From NCBI GenBank assembly GCA_963743275.1, contig CAVUPB010000008.1:806001-870000 (forward strand): a DNA stretch of 64,000 bases. Direction: 5' to 3'. Made by a program: the position numbers and the translations under genes. Shown here piece after piece: positions 26,335-34,709 of the stretch (the stretch's first letter is position 1; every line of letters begins with the position of its first letter). A model generated the notes under the pieces. The model did not search any database. It saw nothing but the letters and a program-made list of their open reading frames with translations, and had not been told where the DNA came from. The DNA is from JALYLC01 sp963743275. Its GTDB lineage: Bacteria > Actinomycetota > Thermoleophilia > Gaiellales > JALYLC01.

Positions 26335-26982
26335 ATGCCCGTCGCATCCATCGAACCAGCGGGGGCCGTCACGATCGTGCTTGCGCTCGTGGTCGTGCTC
26401 GCGCTCGTGTACTACCTCGTCGCGACCATCGTGCAGCTCCGCAAGATCACGGCCGGCCTCGACGAGGTCATCGTCAGCGTCGGCGAGATCGTGCAGAAGA
26501 GCGCGCCGGTCAACGATGTCGTGAACGCCATCAACGGTCAACTCGACGCGGGCGTCGACCTGTTGGAGGGCCTGCTGGTGCAGAAGGCCGGCCTGGACGA
26601 CGCCGTCGGCCTGGTCGAAGGCCTCTACGCCGGATCCGCCGCGGCGGGATTCAGGAACTTCCCGGAGAGCGGTGCGGTCAAGGCGCCGCGCATCGGCGAG
26701 GTCTACACGAAGGGCACGCTCACGCTGGCGCGGCTCGGCCGCGAAGCCCCGGTCGCGATGGCCAACCCGGCGGGGCCGGTACTCCGGAACGTCGAGGGCG
26801 GCAGCCTCGCGGCGCGTCTGCTCTATCCCGAGCTCCGCCAGAGCAGGCCGGAGGCCCTCCCACGCTCGCCGGTGATCGGCACGGACGCGCCCGTCCAGTA
26901 CGAGCAGCGCGACGACATCGGGGCGCCTCGCAAGCGGCTCCCGCCCACCGGCCCCGCGGCGCGCGAGCCTAACGAACGCTGA
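26335..26982 (+). CDS. Membrane-anchored protein with long cytoplasmic tail (array gene 6)
   Basis: The largest of the small set, at 215 residues. A membrane helix lies at about 11-32 (AVTIVLALVVVLALVYYLVA). Next comes a helix with the same heptad-like design as its neighbours (LDEVIVSVGEIVQKSAPVND), then an extended Pro/Arg-rich tail. The tail holds YTKGTLTLARLGREAP and RLLYPELRQ and may be a docking segment. AGGAGA before the ATG is a good ribosome-binding site. The array ends here, 79 bp before the CO dehydrogenase genes on the same strand, so read-through into cox is possible. Confidence 0.65.
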   Translation: MPVASIEPAGAVTIVLALVVVLALVYYLVATIVQLRKITAGLDEVIVSVGEIVQKSAPVNDVVNAINGQLDAGVDLLEGLLVQKAGLDDAVGLVEGLYAGSAAAGFRNFPESGAVKAPRIGEVYTKGTLTLARLGREAPVAMANPAGPVLRNVEGGSLAARLLYPELRQSRPEALPRSPVIGTDAPVQYEQRDDIGAPRKRLPPTGPAAREPNER

Positions 26983-27061
26983 ACGAAAGCAGCCGCGAGA
27001 CCGGGCATCCTGTAGTTGAGCGGACGATCATTCCGTTCCTGATTTGCAGAAGGAGCACGTG

Positions 27062-27943
27062 TTGCAGACTCCTGCGGCATTCGAATATGAGCGTGCGACC
27101 AGTGTGGAGGGTGCAATCGCATCCCTCCAGAAGCTCGGACCCGAGGCGCGCATCATCGCGGGCGGTCACAGCCTGCTGCCGATGATGAAGCTGCGCCTGG
27201 CCAATCCGGAGCACCTGATCGACATCAACGGCCTCAAGGAGCTCTCGTACATTCGCGCGGCGGACGGCGAGATCAGGATCGGGGCGCTGACACGGCACGT
27301 CGACCTCTTGAAGTCCGATCTGCTTGCCGGGCTCTTCCCGCTCTTCCGCGACGCCGAGCACGTGATCGCCGACCCGGTCGTGCGCAACCGCGGCACGATC
27401 GGCGGCTCGCTCTGCCAGGCCGACCCGGCAGAAGACCTCTCCGCTGTCTGCACCGCCGCCAAGGCGAAGGCCGTCATCCGCGGGGCCGACGGCGAGCGCA
27501 TCGTCGGGATGGAGGAGTTCCACGTCGGGCCGTACATGACGGCGGTGGGCGCAGGCGAGATGCTGACCGAGGTCCGTCTCGGCGTCCGTCCCGGGGCGGG
27601 CAGCGCGCACGAGAAGGTCGAGCGCCGTGCGGGCGACTGGGCCATCGCCGCCGCTTCGGCTGCGGTCTGGCTCGACGGTGGCTTGATCGCCGATGCCGGA
27701 ATCGCCCTGAGCGCCGTCGGGCTCACCACGATCCACCTCACGCGCGCCGAAGAGCTGCTGCGCGGCAAGGCGCCGAGCGAGGAGCTGTTCAAGCAGGCGG
27801 GCGCGATCGCGTCGGAGGACTGCTCCCCCGGTGCGGACGGCCGCGGGCCGATCGACTACAAGCGCCACCTCGCGGGCGTCCTCACCCAGCGCGCGTTGCG
27901 TCGCGCGACCGCCCGCGCCCGCGGCGAGGAGGCCCGGACATGA
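27062..27943 (+). CDS. coxM: Aerobic CO dehydrogenase, FAD-binding medium subunit
   Basis: CoxM takes electrons from the iron-sulfur subunit and passes them to the respiratory chain. The vanillyl-alcohol-oxidase-type FAD fold shows both family motifs: AGGHS at 33-37 (then LLPMMKLR) and TIGGS at 112-116. The C-terminal CO dehydrogenase flavoprotein domain follows. It is 293 residues from TTG 27062, which sits best after AAGGAG (27050-27055); GTG 27059 and TTG 27044 are alternatives. It is first in the M-S-L order typical of form I cox operons and overlaps coxS by 4 bp. Confidence 0.93.
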   Translation: MQTPAAFEYERATSVEGAIASLQKLGPEARIIAGGHSLLPMMKLRLANPEHLIDINGLKELSYIRAADGEIRIGALTRHVDLLKSDLLAGLFPLFRDAEHVIADPVVRNRGTIGGSLCQADPAEDLSAVCTAAKAKAVIRGADGERIVGMEEFHVGPYMTAVGAGEMLTEVRLGVRPGAGSAHEKVERRAGDWAIAAASAAVWLDGGLIADAGIALSAVGLTTIHLTRAEELLRGKAPSEELFKQAGAIASEDCSPGADGRGPIDYKRHLAGVLTQRALRRATARARGEEART

Positions 27944-28419
27944 ATGTCTCGATGACCGTCAACGGCGAGCGGGTTTCGCACGACGTCGAACCGCGTCTCC
28001 TGCTCGTCCACTTCATTCGCGAGACGGTCGGTCTGACGGGCACCCACTGGGGGTGCGACACGTCGAACTGCGGCGCCTGCGTGGTGCTGATCGACGGCGA
28101 GCCCGTCAAGTCGTGCACGACCCTGGCCGTGATGGCCGAGGGGCGTGAGATCAGGACCGTCGAGTCGCTCGAGGTCGACGGCGAGCTCGACCCGATTCAG
28201 ATGGGCTTCCACGAGCGGCACGCGCTCCAGTGCGGATTCTGCACCCCGGGTATGCTCATGACCACTCGCGCTCTGCTGGACGAGAACCCGGATCCGTCCG
28301 ATCTCGAGATACGCACCGCGATCTCCGGCGCGATCTGCCGCTGCACCGGCTACAAGAACATCGTCAGCGCCGTGCAATGGGCGGCCCAGTACGAAGCCGC
28401 AGCCAAACGAGAGGCCTAG
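27940..28419 (+). CDS. coxS: Aerobic CO dehydrogenase, small [2Fe-2S] subunit
   Basis: CoxS carries two [2Fe-2S] clusters that relay electrons from the molybdenum site to FAD. The plant-type N-terminal cluster is bound by C39, C44, C47 and C59. The C-terminal helical cluster is bound by C98, C101, C133 and C135 (QCGFCTPG ... CRCTGY). Its 159 residues are typical. ATG overlaps the coxM stop, and coxL starts one base after its stop. Confidence 0.96.
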   Translation: MNVSMTVNGERVSHDVEPRLLLVHFIRETVGLTGTHWGCDTSNCGACVVLIDGEPVKSCTTLAVMAEGREIRTVESLEVDGELDPIQMGFHERHALQCGFCTPGMLMTTRALLDENPDPSDLEIRTAISGAICRCTGYKNIVSAVQWAAQYEAAAKREA

Positions 28420-28420
28420 C

Positions 28421-30805
28421 ATGGCTACCACGGAGAATCTCCCCAGCCCGTCCACCGAGCGCCCGATCGGCTTCGGCCGTCTCAAGCGCAAGGAAGACGC
28501 GCGCTTCATCCGCGGCGCGGGCACCTATCTCGATGACATCCGGCTGCCGGGCATGGTGCACGGCGCGATCCTGCGCAGCCCGTATGCGCACGCCCGCATC
28601 GTCTCGATCGACACGTCCAAGGCTCTGGCGCATCCGAACGTCGCCGCCGTCGTGACGGCGAAGGACCTCGAGACGCTCGGCCTGGCGTGGATGCCCACGA
28701 TCTCGTACGACACCCAGGCCGTGCTCGCAGGCGACAAGGTGCGCTTCCAGGGCCAGGAAGTGGCGTTCGTGATCGCAACCGACGAGTACTCGGCCAACGA
28801 CGCCCTGCAGTTGATCGAGGTGGAGTACGAGCCGCTCCCGGCCGTCGTCAACGCCCGCAAGGCCCTCGACCCCGATGCGCCGCTGATCCGCGACGACAAG
28901 GCCGGGCAGCGCGACAACCTCGCGAGCCCGACCTGGGAGGCCGGCGACGAGGCGGCGACCGACAAGGTATTCGCAGAGGCCGACACGATCGTCAAGCGCG
29001 ACATCATCTACCCGCGCTGTCACCCGGCGCCGCTCGAGACGTGCGGGATGATCGCCGACTTCAACCCGAAGACCGGCCAGCTCGACATCTACAACGGCAA
29101 TCAGGCGCCGCACGCCCACCGCACGGTCTACGCGCACGTCGCGGGCCTGGCCGAGCACATGATCCGGATCCGCTGCTCGGACATCGGCGGGGGGTTCGGC
29201 AACAAGGTGCCGGTCTACCCGGGCTACGTGTGCGCGATCGCCGGCTCGATCGTCGCGGGCGTGCCGGTCAAGTGGGTCGAGAACCGCTCCGAGAACCTGA
29301 TGTCCACGGGCTTCGCACGCGACTACATCATGCGCGGCGAGATCTGCTCCAAGGACGGCAAGGTCACGGGCCTGCGGGTCGACGTCATCGCCGACCACGG
29401 CGCCTTCGACTCGACGGCGCAGCCGACGAAGTTCCCGGCCGGGTTCTTCCACATCGTCTGCGGCTCCTACGACCTGCAGGCGTCGCACGTCAAGGTCAAG
29501 GCGGTCTACACGAACAAGGCGCCGGGGGGCGTTGCGTACCGCTGCTCGTTCCGCATCACCGAGGCCGTCTACTTCGTCGAGCGGATGGTCGAGGCACTCG
29601 CGCTCGAGATGAAGGTCGATCCGATCGACCTGCGCATGCGCAGCTTCATCACGCCCGAGCAGTTCCCGTACGAGACGACGACCGGCTGGACGTACGACTC
29701 CGGAAATTACGCGCAGACGATGAAGGTCGCGATGGACATCGCCGGCTATGCGGAGCTGCGTCGCGAGCAGCAGGAGAAGCGCGCCCGTGGCGAGCTGATG
29801 GGCATCGGCGTCGCGTTCTTCACCGAGGGCGTCGGCGCAGGCCCGCGCAAGCACATGGACATCCTCGGGCTGGCCATGAACGACGGCGCCGATCTCCGCG
29901 TGCACCCGTCCGGCAAGGCCGTCGTGAGCATCAGCGCCCAGACGCAGGGGCAAGGTCACGAGACCACGTTCGCGCAGATCGTCGCCGAGGAGCTCGGAAT
30001 CCCGCCCGAGGACGTCGAGGTCCGCCATGGCGACACCGACAAGTCGCCGTACGGGCTCGGTACCTACGGCAGCCGCTCGACCCCGGTCTCCGGCGCCGCG
30101 GTCGCCGTCGTCTCGCGCAAGGTGCGCGACAAGGCGCGCCTGATCGCCGCGACCATGCTCGAGACGCGGCCCGAGGATCTCGCCTGGGAGAAGGGTCGCT
30201 GGTACGTCAAGGGCGACCCCGAGAAGGGCGCCATGATCGAGGAGATCGCGCGGCGGGCCTACAGCGGCGAGACGATGCCGGAGGGACTCGAAGGCGGTCT
30301 CGACGCGCAGGTGATCTACGACCCGCCCAACCTCACGTATCCCTACGGCGCCTACATCGCCGTCGTCGACATCGACCCCGAGACCGCCCAGGTCACGGTG
30401 CGGCGCTTCATCGCGGTCGACGACTGCGGCGTGCGCATCAACCCGATGATCGTCGACGGCCAGATCCACGGCGGGCTCGCCGAGGGCGTCGGCATCGCGC
30501 TGATGGAGCTGATCAGCTTCGACGAGGAGGGGAACTGCCTCAACTCGTCGTTCATGGACTACCTCATCCCGACCGCGCTCGAGTGCCCCGACTTCGAGCT
30601 CGGCGAGACCGTCACGCCGTGTCCCCACCATCCCCTCGGAGCCAAGGGCGTCGGCGAGTCGCCGAACGTCGGCTCGCCGCCCGCGATCGTCAACGCCGTG
30701 ATCGACGCGCTCTACGAGACGCACGGCGTCAAGCACGTCGACATGCCATGCACCCCGGCACGGGTCTGGGCGGCGATGCAGGGGCGTCCCGAGCCGCCGC
30801 AATGA
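28421..30805 (+). CDS. coxL: Aerobic CO dehydrogenase, large molybdopterin subunit, form I
   Basis: CoxL oxidises CO to CO2 at a Mo-Cu site with molybdopterin cytosine dinucleotide. Residues 372-378 read AYRCSFR, the AYXCSFR loop that defines true form I enzymes; C375 would carry the copper. The catalytic glutamate is in KGVGES near 745, and the cofactor loops GGGFGNK and QTQGQGHE are intact. At 794 residues it is the usual length. The form I motif and the M-S-L order together make genuine CO oxidation likely, probably for scavenging atmospheric CO. Confidence 0.96.
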   Translation: MATTENLPSPSTERPIGFGRLKRKEDARFIRGAGTYLDDIRLPGMVHGAILRSPYAHARIVSIDTSKALAHPNVAAVVTAKDLETLGLAWMPTISYDTQAVLAGDKVRFQGQEVAFVIATDEYSANDALQLIEVEYEPLPAVVNARKALDPDAPLIRDDKAGQRDNLASPTWEAGDEAATDKVFAEADTIVKRDIIYPRCHPAPLETCGMIADFNPKTGQLDIYNGNQAPHAHRTVYAHVAGLAEHMIRIRCSDIGGGFGNKVPVYPGYVCAIAGSIVAGVPVKWVENRSENLMSTGFARDYIMRGEICSKDGKVTGLRVDVIADHGAFDSTAQPTKFPAGFFHIVCGSYDLQASHVKVKAVYTNKAPGGVAYRCSFRITEAVYFVERMVEALALEMKVDPIDLRMRSFITPEQFPYETTTGWTYDSGNYAQTMKVAMDIAGYAELRREQQEKRARGELMGIGVAFFTEGVGAGPRKHMDILGLAMNDGADLRVHPSGKAVVSISAQTQGQGHETTFAQIVAEELGIPPEDVEVRHGDTDKSPYGLGTYGSRSTPVSGAAVAVVSRKVRDKARLIAATMLETRPEDLAWEKGRWYVKGDPEKGAMIEEIARRAYSGETMPEGLEGGLDAQVIYDPPNLTYPYGAYIAVVDIDPETAQVTVRRFIAVDDCGVRINPMIVDGQIHGGLAEGVGIALMELISFDEEGNCLNSSFMDYLIPTALECPDFELGETVTPCPHHPLGAKGVGESPNVGSPPAIVNAVIDALYETHGVKHVDMPCTPARVWAAMQGRPEPPQ

Positions 30806-31737
30806 TTACCGCCGCCCTCTCCCGCCGCGCGCAGGAGCTCGCCGCGGACGGCGTGCCGTTCGCGACCGCGACGGTCGTGCACGTCCAGCGGCCGGCGAGC
30901 GTCGAGCCGGGAAACGTCGCGCTCATCCTCGCCGACGGCACGATCGAGGGCTTTGTCGGCGGCGTGTGCTCCGAGCACAGCGTGCGCGCGTACGCGTTGC
31001 AGGCGCTCGAGACCGGGCACGCGGTGCTCCTGAGGATCCTGCCCTTCGCCGAGGAGGCCGAGGTCGTCGGCGAGGAAGGGACCGCGACGGTTCAGAACCC
31101 CTGCCTGTCCGGAGGTGCGATCGAGGTGTTCCTCGAACCCGTTCTTCCCGCACCGCGCGTGCTCGTCGTCGGCGGCACGCCGATCGCGGACGCGCTCCTG
31201 CGGATCGGTCCGGAGCTCGGGCTGGACGTCCTCGCCGTCGACGTCGACGCCGTCGAGCCCCGGCCCGGCGATCTCGCGGTCGTCGTCGCGGGGCACGGGC
31301 GCGACGAGCTGCACACGCTCCGCCGCGGACTCGAGTGCGGGATGCCGTACGTCGGCCTCGTCGCCAGCAGGAAGCGCGGCACGGGCGTGCTCGCCGAGTT
31401 GCGCGGCGACGGCGTCTCGGACGAGTTCCTTGCGCGCATCGACGTGCCCGCCGGCCTCGACATCGGCGCGCGCACCCCGGCCGAGATCGCGCTTTCGATC
31501 CTGGCGAAGATCGTGGCGGTCCGCCGCTCCGATTCGCCGGCTCCGGTCGCCGCGAGTGGCCCGCCCCCGGCCTCGGCCCCGGGCCCGCTCGCGATCGACC
31601 CGATCTGCGGGATGACCGTCGCCGCGCTGCCGAGCACGCCGTCCGTCCAGCACGATGGTGAGACGGTCTACTTCTGCTGCGAGGGCTGCCGAGCCAAGTT
31701 CGCGGCACAGCACGACCACGCCGACGTCGGGGACTGA
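30802..31737 (+). CDS. coxF: XdhC/CoxF-like maturation factor fused to a YHS domain
   Basis: XdhC/CoxF proteins bind the molybdenum cofactor and help insert or modify it in enzymes of this family. Residues 1-250 hold the XdhC N-terminal domain (PFATATVVHVQRPAS) and the Rossmann domain (RVLVVGGTPIADALL, YVGLVASRKR). From about 266 to 305 a YHS domain is attached, with DPICGMTV and CCEGCRAKF. YHS domains bind metal, often copper, which suits a Mo-Cu enzyme; that link is inference. ATG overlaps the coxL stop (ATGA). Confidence 0.88.
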   Translation: MITAALSRRAQELAADGVPFATATVVHVQRPASVEPGNVALILADGTIEGFVGGVCSEHSVRAYALQALETGHAVLLRILPFAEEAEVVGEEGTATVQNPCLSGGAIEVFLEPVLPAPRVLVVGGTPIADALLRIGPELGLDVLAVDVDAVEPRPGDLAVVVAGHGRDELHTLRRGLECGMPYVGLVASRKRGTGVLAELRGDGVSDEFLARIDVPAGLDIGARTPAEIALSILAKIVAVRRSDSPAPVAASGPPPASAPGPLAIDPICGMTVAALPSTPSVQHDGETVYFCCEGCRAKFAAQHDHADVGD

Positions 31738-31744
31738 TCTCGCC

Positions 31745-32659
31745 GTGAAGGTCACGGGCGAGGCAGCGGACGAGGTCCGCGTACGCGTACCCGACGTCGA
31801 GACGCTCGCGCGCGAGCTCGCCGCGATCGACTACCTCGTCGACGAGGGCCTTGCGACGTCGATGTTCCTGGGCGTGCGCCTCCCGCAACCCCTGCTGCTC
31901 GAGGGCGAGGCGGGTGTCGGCAAGACCGAGGCCGGCAAGGCGCTGGCGACGGTCCTCGACACCCCGCTGGTGCGGCTGCAGTGCTACGAGGGCATCGACG
32001 CGGCCGAGGCGCTCTACGAGTGGAACTACCCCCGGCAGCTCCTCAGCATCCGGCTTGCCGACGCGGGCGGCTCGACGCTGCGCGAGGAAGACCTCTTCGG
32101 GCCGGACTACCTCATCCGCAGGCCGCTGCTCCGGGCACTGGAGCATCCGGGGCCCCGGCCGGCAGTCCTCCTGATCGACGAGATCGACCGCGCGGACGAC
32201 GACTTCGAGGCGTTCCTGCTGGAGTTGCTCGCCGAGGCCTCGGTGACGATCCCCGAGATCGGGACGATCACGGCCACGCATCCGCCGATCATCGTGCTGA
32301 CCTCCAACCGGACGCGCGACCTGCACGACGCCGTCAAGCGGCGCTGCCTCTATCACTGGATCGACTACCCGGACGCGCGGCGCGTCGTGGAGATCGTGCG
32401 GCGCAGGGTCCGCGGCGCATCGCCGACGCTCGCCGTGCAGGTCGCGAACGCGGTCTCGCGCATGCGCGACAGCGACATCCAGAAGCCGCCCGGGATCGCG
32501 GAGGCGATCGACTGGGTCGCCGCCCTCACGCTGCTCGGGGTCGAGCGCCTCGACGCCGCTGCCGCCGACCGCACGCTCGGATCCGTGCTGAAGTACGGCG
32601 AAGACCAGGACGTCGTGCGAGCGGCGGGCCTCGACGAACTCGTGCGCACCGGTGACTGA
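31745..32659 (+). CDS. coxD: MoxR-type AAA+ ATPase CoxD
   Basis: CoxD is the chaperone-like ATPase known to be needed for building the Mo-Cu centre of CO dehydrogenase. The 304-residue protein has Walker A GEAGVGKT (54-61), Walker B LLIDEIDRAD, sensor-1 LTSNRTRDL and the arginine-finger region KRRCLYHWIDYP. GTG 31745 lies seven bases after the coxF stop. It overlaps coxE by 8 bp, its usual VWA partner. Confidence 0.92.
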   Translation: MKVTGEAADEVRVRVPDVETLARELAAIDYLVDEGLATSMFLGVRLPQPLLLEGEAGVGKTEAGKALATVLDTPLVRLQCYEGIDAAEALYEWNYPRQLLSIRLADAGGSTLREEDLFGPDYLIRRPLLRALEHPGPRPAVLLIDEIDRADDDFEAFLLELLAEASVTIPEIGTITATHPPIIVLTSNRTRDLHDAVKRRCLYHWIDYPDARRVVEIVRRRVRGASPTLAVQVANAVSRMRDSDIQKPPGIAEAIDWVAALTLLGVERLDAAAADRTLGSVLKYGEDQDVVRAAGLDELVRTGD

Positions 32660-34040
32660 CGCGCGCGCCCCCGGGACGTTCGCGGTCGAGACGATCGAGC
32701 TCGACCTGCCGGCGCTGGCAGGCGCGCTGAGCCGGCGCCTGCACGATGCGGGTGTCCCCGTGACCCCGGAGCGCTCGGCGGAGTTCGCGCGCGCGCTCGC
32801 GCTCGTGCGGCCGGTCGCCCGGCGCCGCCTGTACTGGACGGCGCGCGCGGTCTTCGTCACCGATCCCGCGCAGGTCACGCCGTTCGATGCCGTCTTCGCC
32901 TCGGTCTTCGGCGCGCGCGACGAGGCCGAGCCGTTCGTCCCGGACGATGCCGCGACCGTCGCGGCGCCCGCCGACGACCGGCCCGCGCCGGAGCACGAGA
33001 GCCGGCCCGGAGAGGCGGCTCCGGAGGATGCGTTCCGCAGCCTCTCGCCGTCGCGCGCCTCGGCAGAGGACGACGAGCAGCGCGACGAGATCGAGGTGCC
33101 GCTGGCGATGGCGAGCGACGAGGAGCGGCTCGCCGGCAAGCGCTTCGACAGCCTCGAGCCGTACGAGCTCGCGCAGCTCTACCGGCTGATGTCGCAACTG
33201 CGGCTCGCGCCCCCGCTGCGCCGCACGCGCCGCTACGAGCGCGCGCGCGGCGGCCGGCGCATCGACATGCGGCGCACGCTCCGCTCGAGCCTCCGCACCG
33301 CCGGCGATCCGATTCGCCTCGCCCGGAGGCGGCGGCGCATCGTGCGCCGGCGCCTCGTGATGCTGTGCGACATCTCGGGCTCGATGGAGCCCTACGCCCG
33401 CGCGTACCTGCAGTTCCTGACGTGCGCGGCGGGTGCCGGGCCCGATGCCGAGGCGTTCGTGTTCGCGACGCGGCTCACGCGTCTCACGCGAGCGCTCGCC
33501 GCCCGCAACCCGGAGCGCGCGCTCCAGCGCGCCGCGGCCGCCGCCCCCGACTGGTCGAGCGGCACGCGGATCGGCGACGCGCTCAAGGCGTTCAACGATC
33601 GGCACGGCCGCCGCGGGATGGCGCGCGGCGCCGTCGTCGTCATCCTCTCCGACGGCTGGGAGCGGGACGATCCGGCGCTCGTGGGACAGGAGATGGAGCG
33701 CCTTGCGCGCCTCGCGCACCGCATCGTCTGGGTCAATCCGCGGGTCGGTGCGAGCGCGTTCTCGGTGCAGGCCGGGGGCATGGTCGCCGCGCTGCCGTAC
33801 TGCGACGCGCTCGTGAGCGGGCACAGCTTCGAGGCCCTCGCCGAGGTCGTCGCGGCGATCGGCGCGCGCTCGTGGCAGGACGACGAGCGTCCGCCCGAGG
33901 CGGCCGGCGGCGGCAGCGGCGAGCAGGAGCCCTGGGCGAGCGCGACGCCGGTCGCGGGCAGCTCGGTCGCCATGCCGAGCGGGCACGGGCCGAGCAAGGG
34001 CAACGTCACGCCGGGGTGGGTCACGGATGCCGGCGAGTAG
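32652..34040 (+). CDS. coxE: VWA-domain protein CoxE
   Basis: CoxE works with the MoxR-type ATPase CoxD in maturation of the CO dehydrogenase. The C-terminal von Willebrand A domain (about 235-420) has the MIDAS motif DISGSM at 240-245. The Thr (SSGTRIGDAL) and Asp (ILSDGWERDD) positions are also present. The N-terminal half has an acidic disordered insert (about 95-150) and a basic stretch RRRRRIVRRRL just before the VWA fold. At 462 residues it is somewhat longer than usual because of the tails. GTG start overlaps coxD. Confidence 0.92.
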   Translation: MTDARAPGTFAVETIELDLPALAGALSRRLHDAGVPVTPERSAEFARALALVRPVARRRLYWTARAVFVTDPAQVTPFDAVFASVFGARDEAEPFVPDDAATVAAPADDRPAPEHESRPGEAAPEDAFRSLSPSRASAEDDEQRDEIEVPLAMASDEERLAGKRFDSLEPYELAQLYRLMSQLRLAPPLRRTRRYERARGGRRIDMRRTLRSSLRTAGDPIRLARRRRRIVRRRLVMLCDISGSMEPYARAYLQFLTCAAGAGPDAEAFVFATRLTRLTRALAARNPERALQRAAAAAPDWSSGTRIGDALKAFNDRHGRRGMARGAVVVILSDGWERDDPALVGQEMERLARLAHRIVWVNPRVGASAFSVQAGGMVAALPYCDALVSGHSFEALAEVVAAIGARSWQDDERPPEAAGGGSGEQEPWASATPVAGSSVAMPSGHGPSKGNVTPGWVTDAGE

Positions 34041-34062
34041 CGATCCAAGGAGCGGTTGACGG

Positions 34063-34248
34063 ATGGGCGAGACCTCGGCGAAGACCTGCATCTACCCCGG
34101 GTGCGAGCGGCCCGCCGCCCCTGCGCACCCCCAGGGCGGGCCGCAGCCGGCGTTCTGCGACCTGGAGGAGCACAATGCGCTGACGGCGCACCAGGAGCGC
34201 ACCCGCCTCGCGTCCAAGGCGAACCCCGACCACGAGGAGAGTCAGTAG
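34063..34248 (+). CDS. Small Cys/His protein
   Basis: A 61-residue protein with Cys-Ile-Tyr-Pro-Gly-Cys near residue 9, then CDLEEHN and ALTAHQERTRL. The two or three Cys plus His could bind one metal ion. Similar small proteins occur as hypotheticals in Solirubrobacterales, as far as I recall; no function is known to me. AAGGAG (34047-34052) lies ten bases before the ATG. Its TAG overlaps the GTG of the next gene by one base. Being inside the cox operon suggests an accessory role. Confidence 0.7.
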   Translation: MGETSAKTCIYPGCERPAAPAHPQGGPQPAFCDLEEHNALTAHQERTRLASKANPDHEESQ

Positions 34249-34709
34249 TGGCTAACGAGGCCTACCGCGCGGTCTTCCTGCGCGTGCATCCGACGGGAAA
34301 GATGGTGCTCAGCCTGACGACCGACGCCGACGGCAACGAGCCGCACTACGCGCAGCTCGTCGCCGACGAGCTCGGCGTGCCGGCGCTCGACGTCAAGGTG
34401 GTGCCGGCGGACACCGATCGCTTCGGCGTCGGCCACGGCTACAACACGAGCCCGTCCGCGGGCGCGCCGGCCGCGATCGCCAAGGCCACGGCCAAGATCC
34501 GCGACAAGGCGCAGCTGCTCGCAGGCATGGCGCTCGGAGCCGATCCGAAGACGCTCACGTGGTCGAACGGCGCGTGGGTCCACGGCGACGGCAGCGATCC
34601 GACCCAGGTCAAGACGGTGGAGGACATCGCGCTCTACGCGCACGGGACGGGCGAGCTCCCGCCGGGCGTCGAGGGCGGGCTCGACGCGCAGTCGGTCTAC
34701 AGCGACTAG
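34248..34709 (+). CDS. Free-standing homologue of an internal CoxL segment
   Basis: This 153-residue protein aligns along its whole length with about residues 495-635 of the CoxL in the same operon. Matching landmarks are FAQIVAEELGIP / YAQLVADELGVP, VRDKARLIAATML / IRDKAQLLAGMAL and EGGLDAQVIYD / EGGLDAQSVYS. The cofactor loop QTQGQGHE is replaced by TTDADGNE, so it should not bind molybdopterin in the same way. The frame is intact and starts at a GTG coupled to the upstream stop, unlike a decaying fragment. A role as structural decoy, assembly factor or regulator is possible but unproven. Confidence 0.8.
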   Translation: MANEAYRAVFLRVHPTGKMVLSLTTDADGNEPHYAQLVADELGVPALDVKVVPADTDRFGVGHGYNTSPSAGAPAAIAKATAKIRDKAQLLAGMALGADPKTLTWSNGAWVHGDGSDPTQVKTVEDIALYAHGTGELPPGVEGGLDAQSVYSD

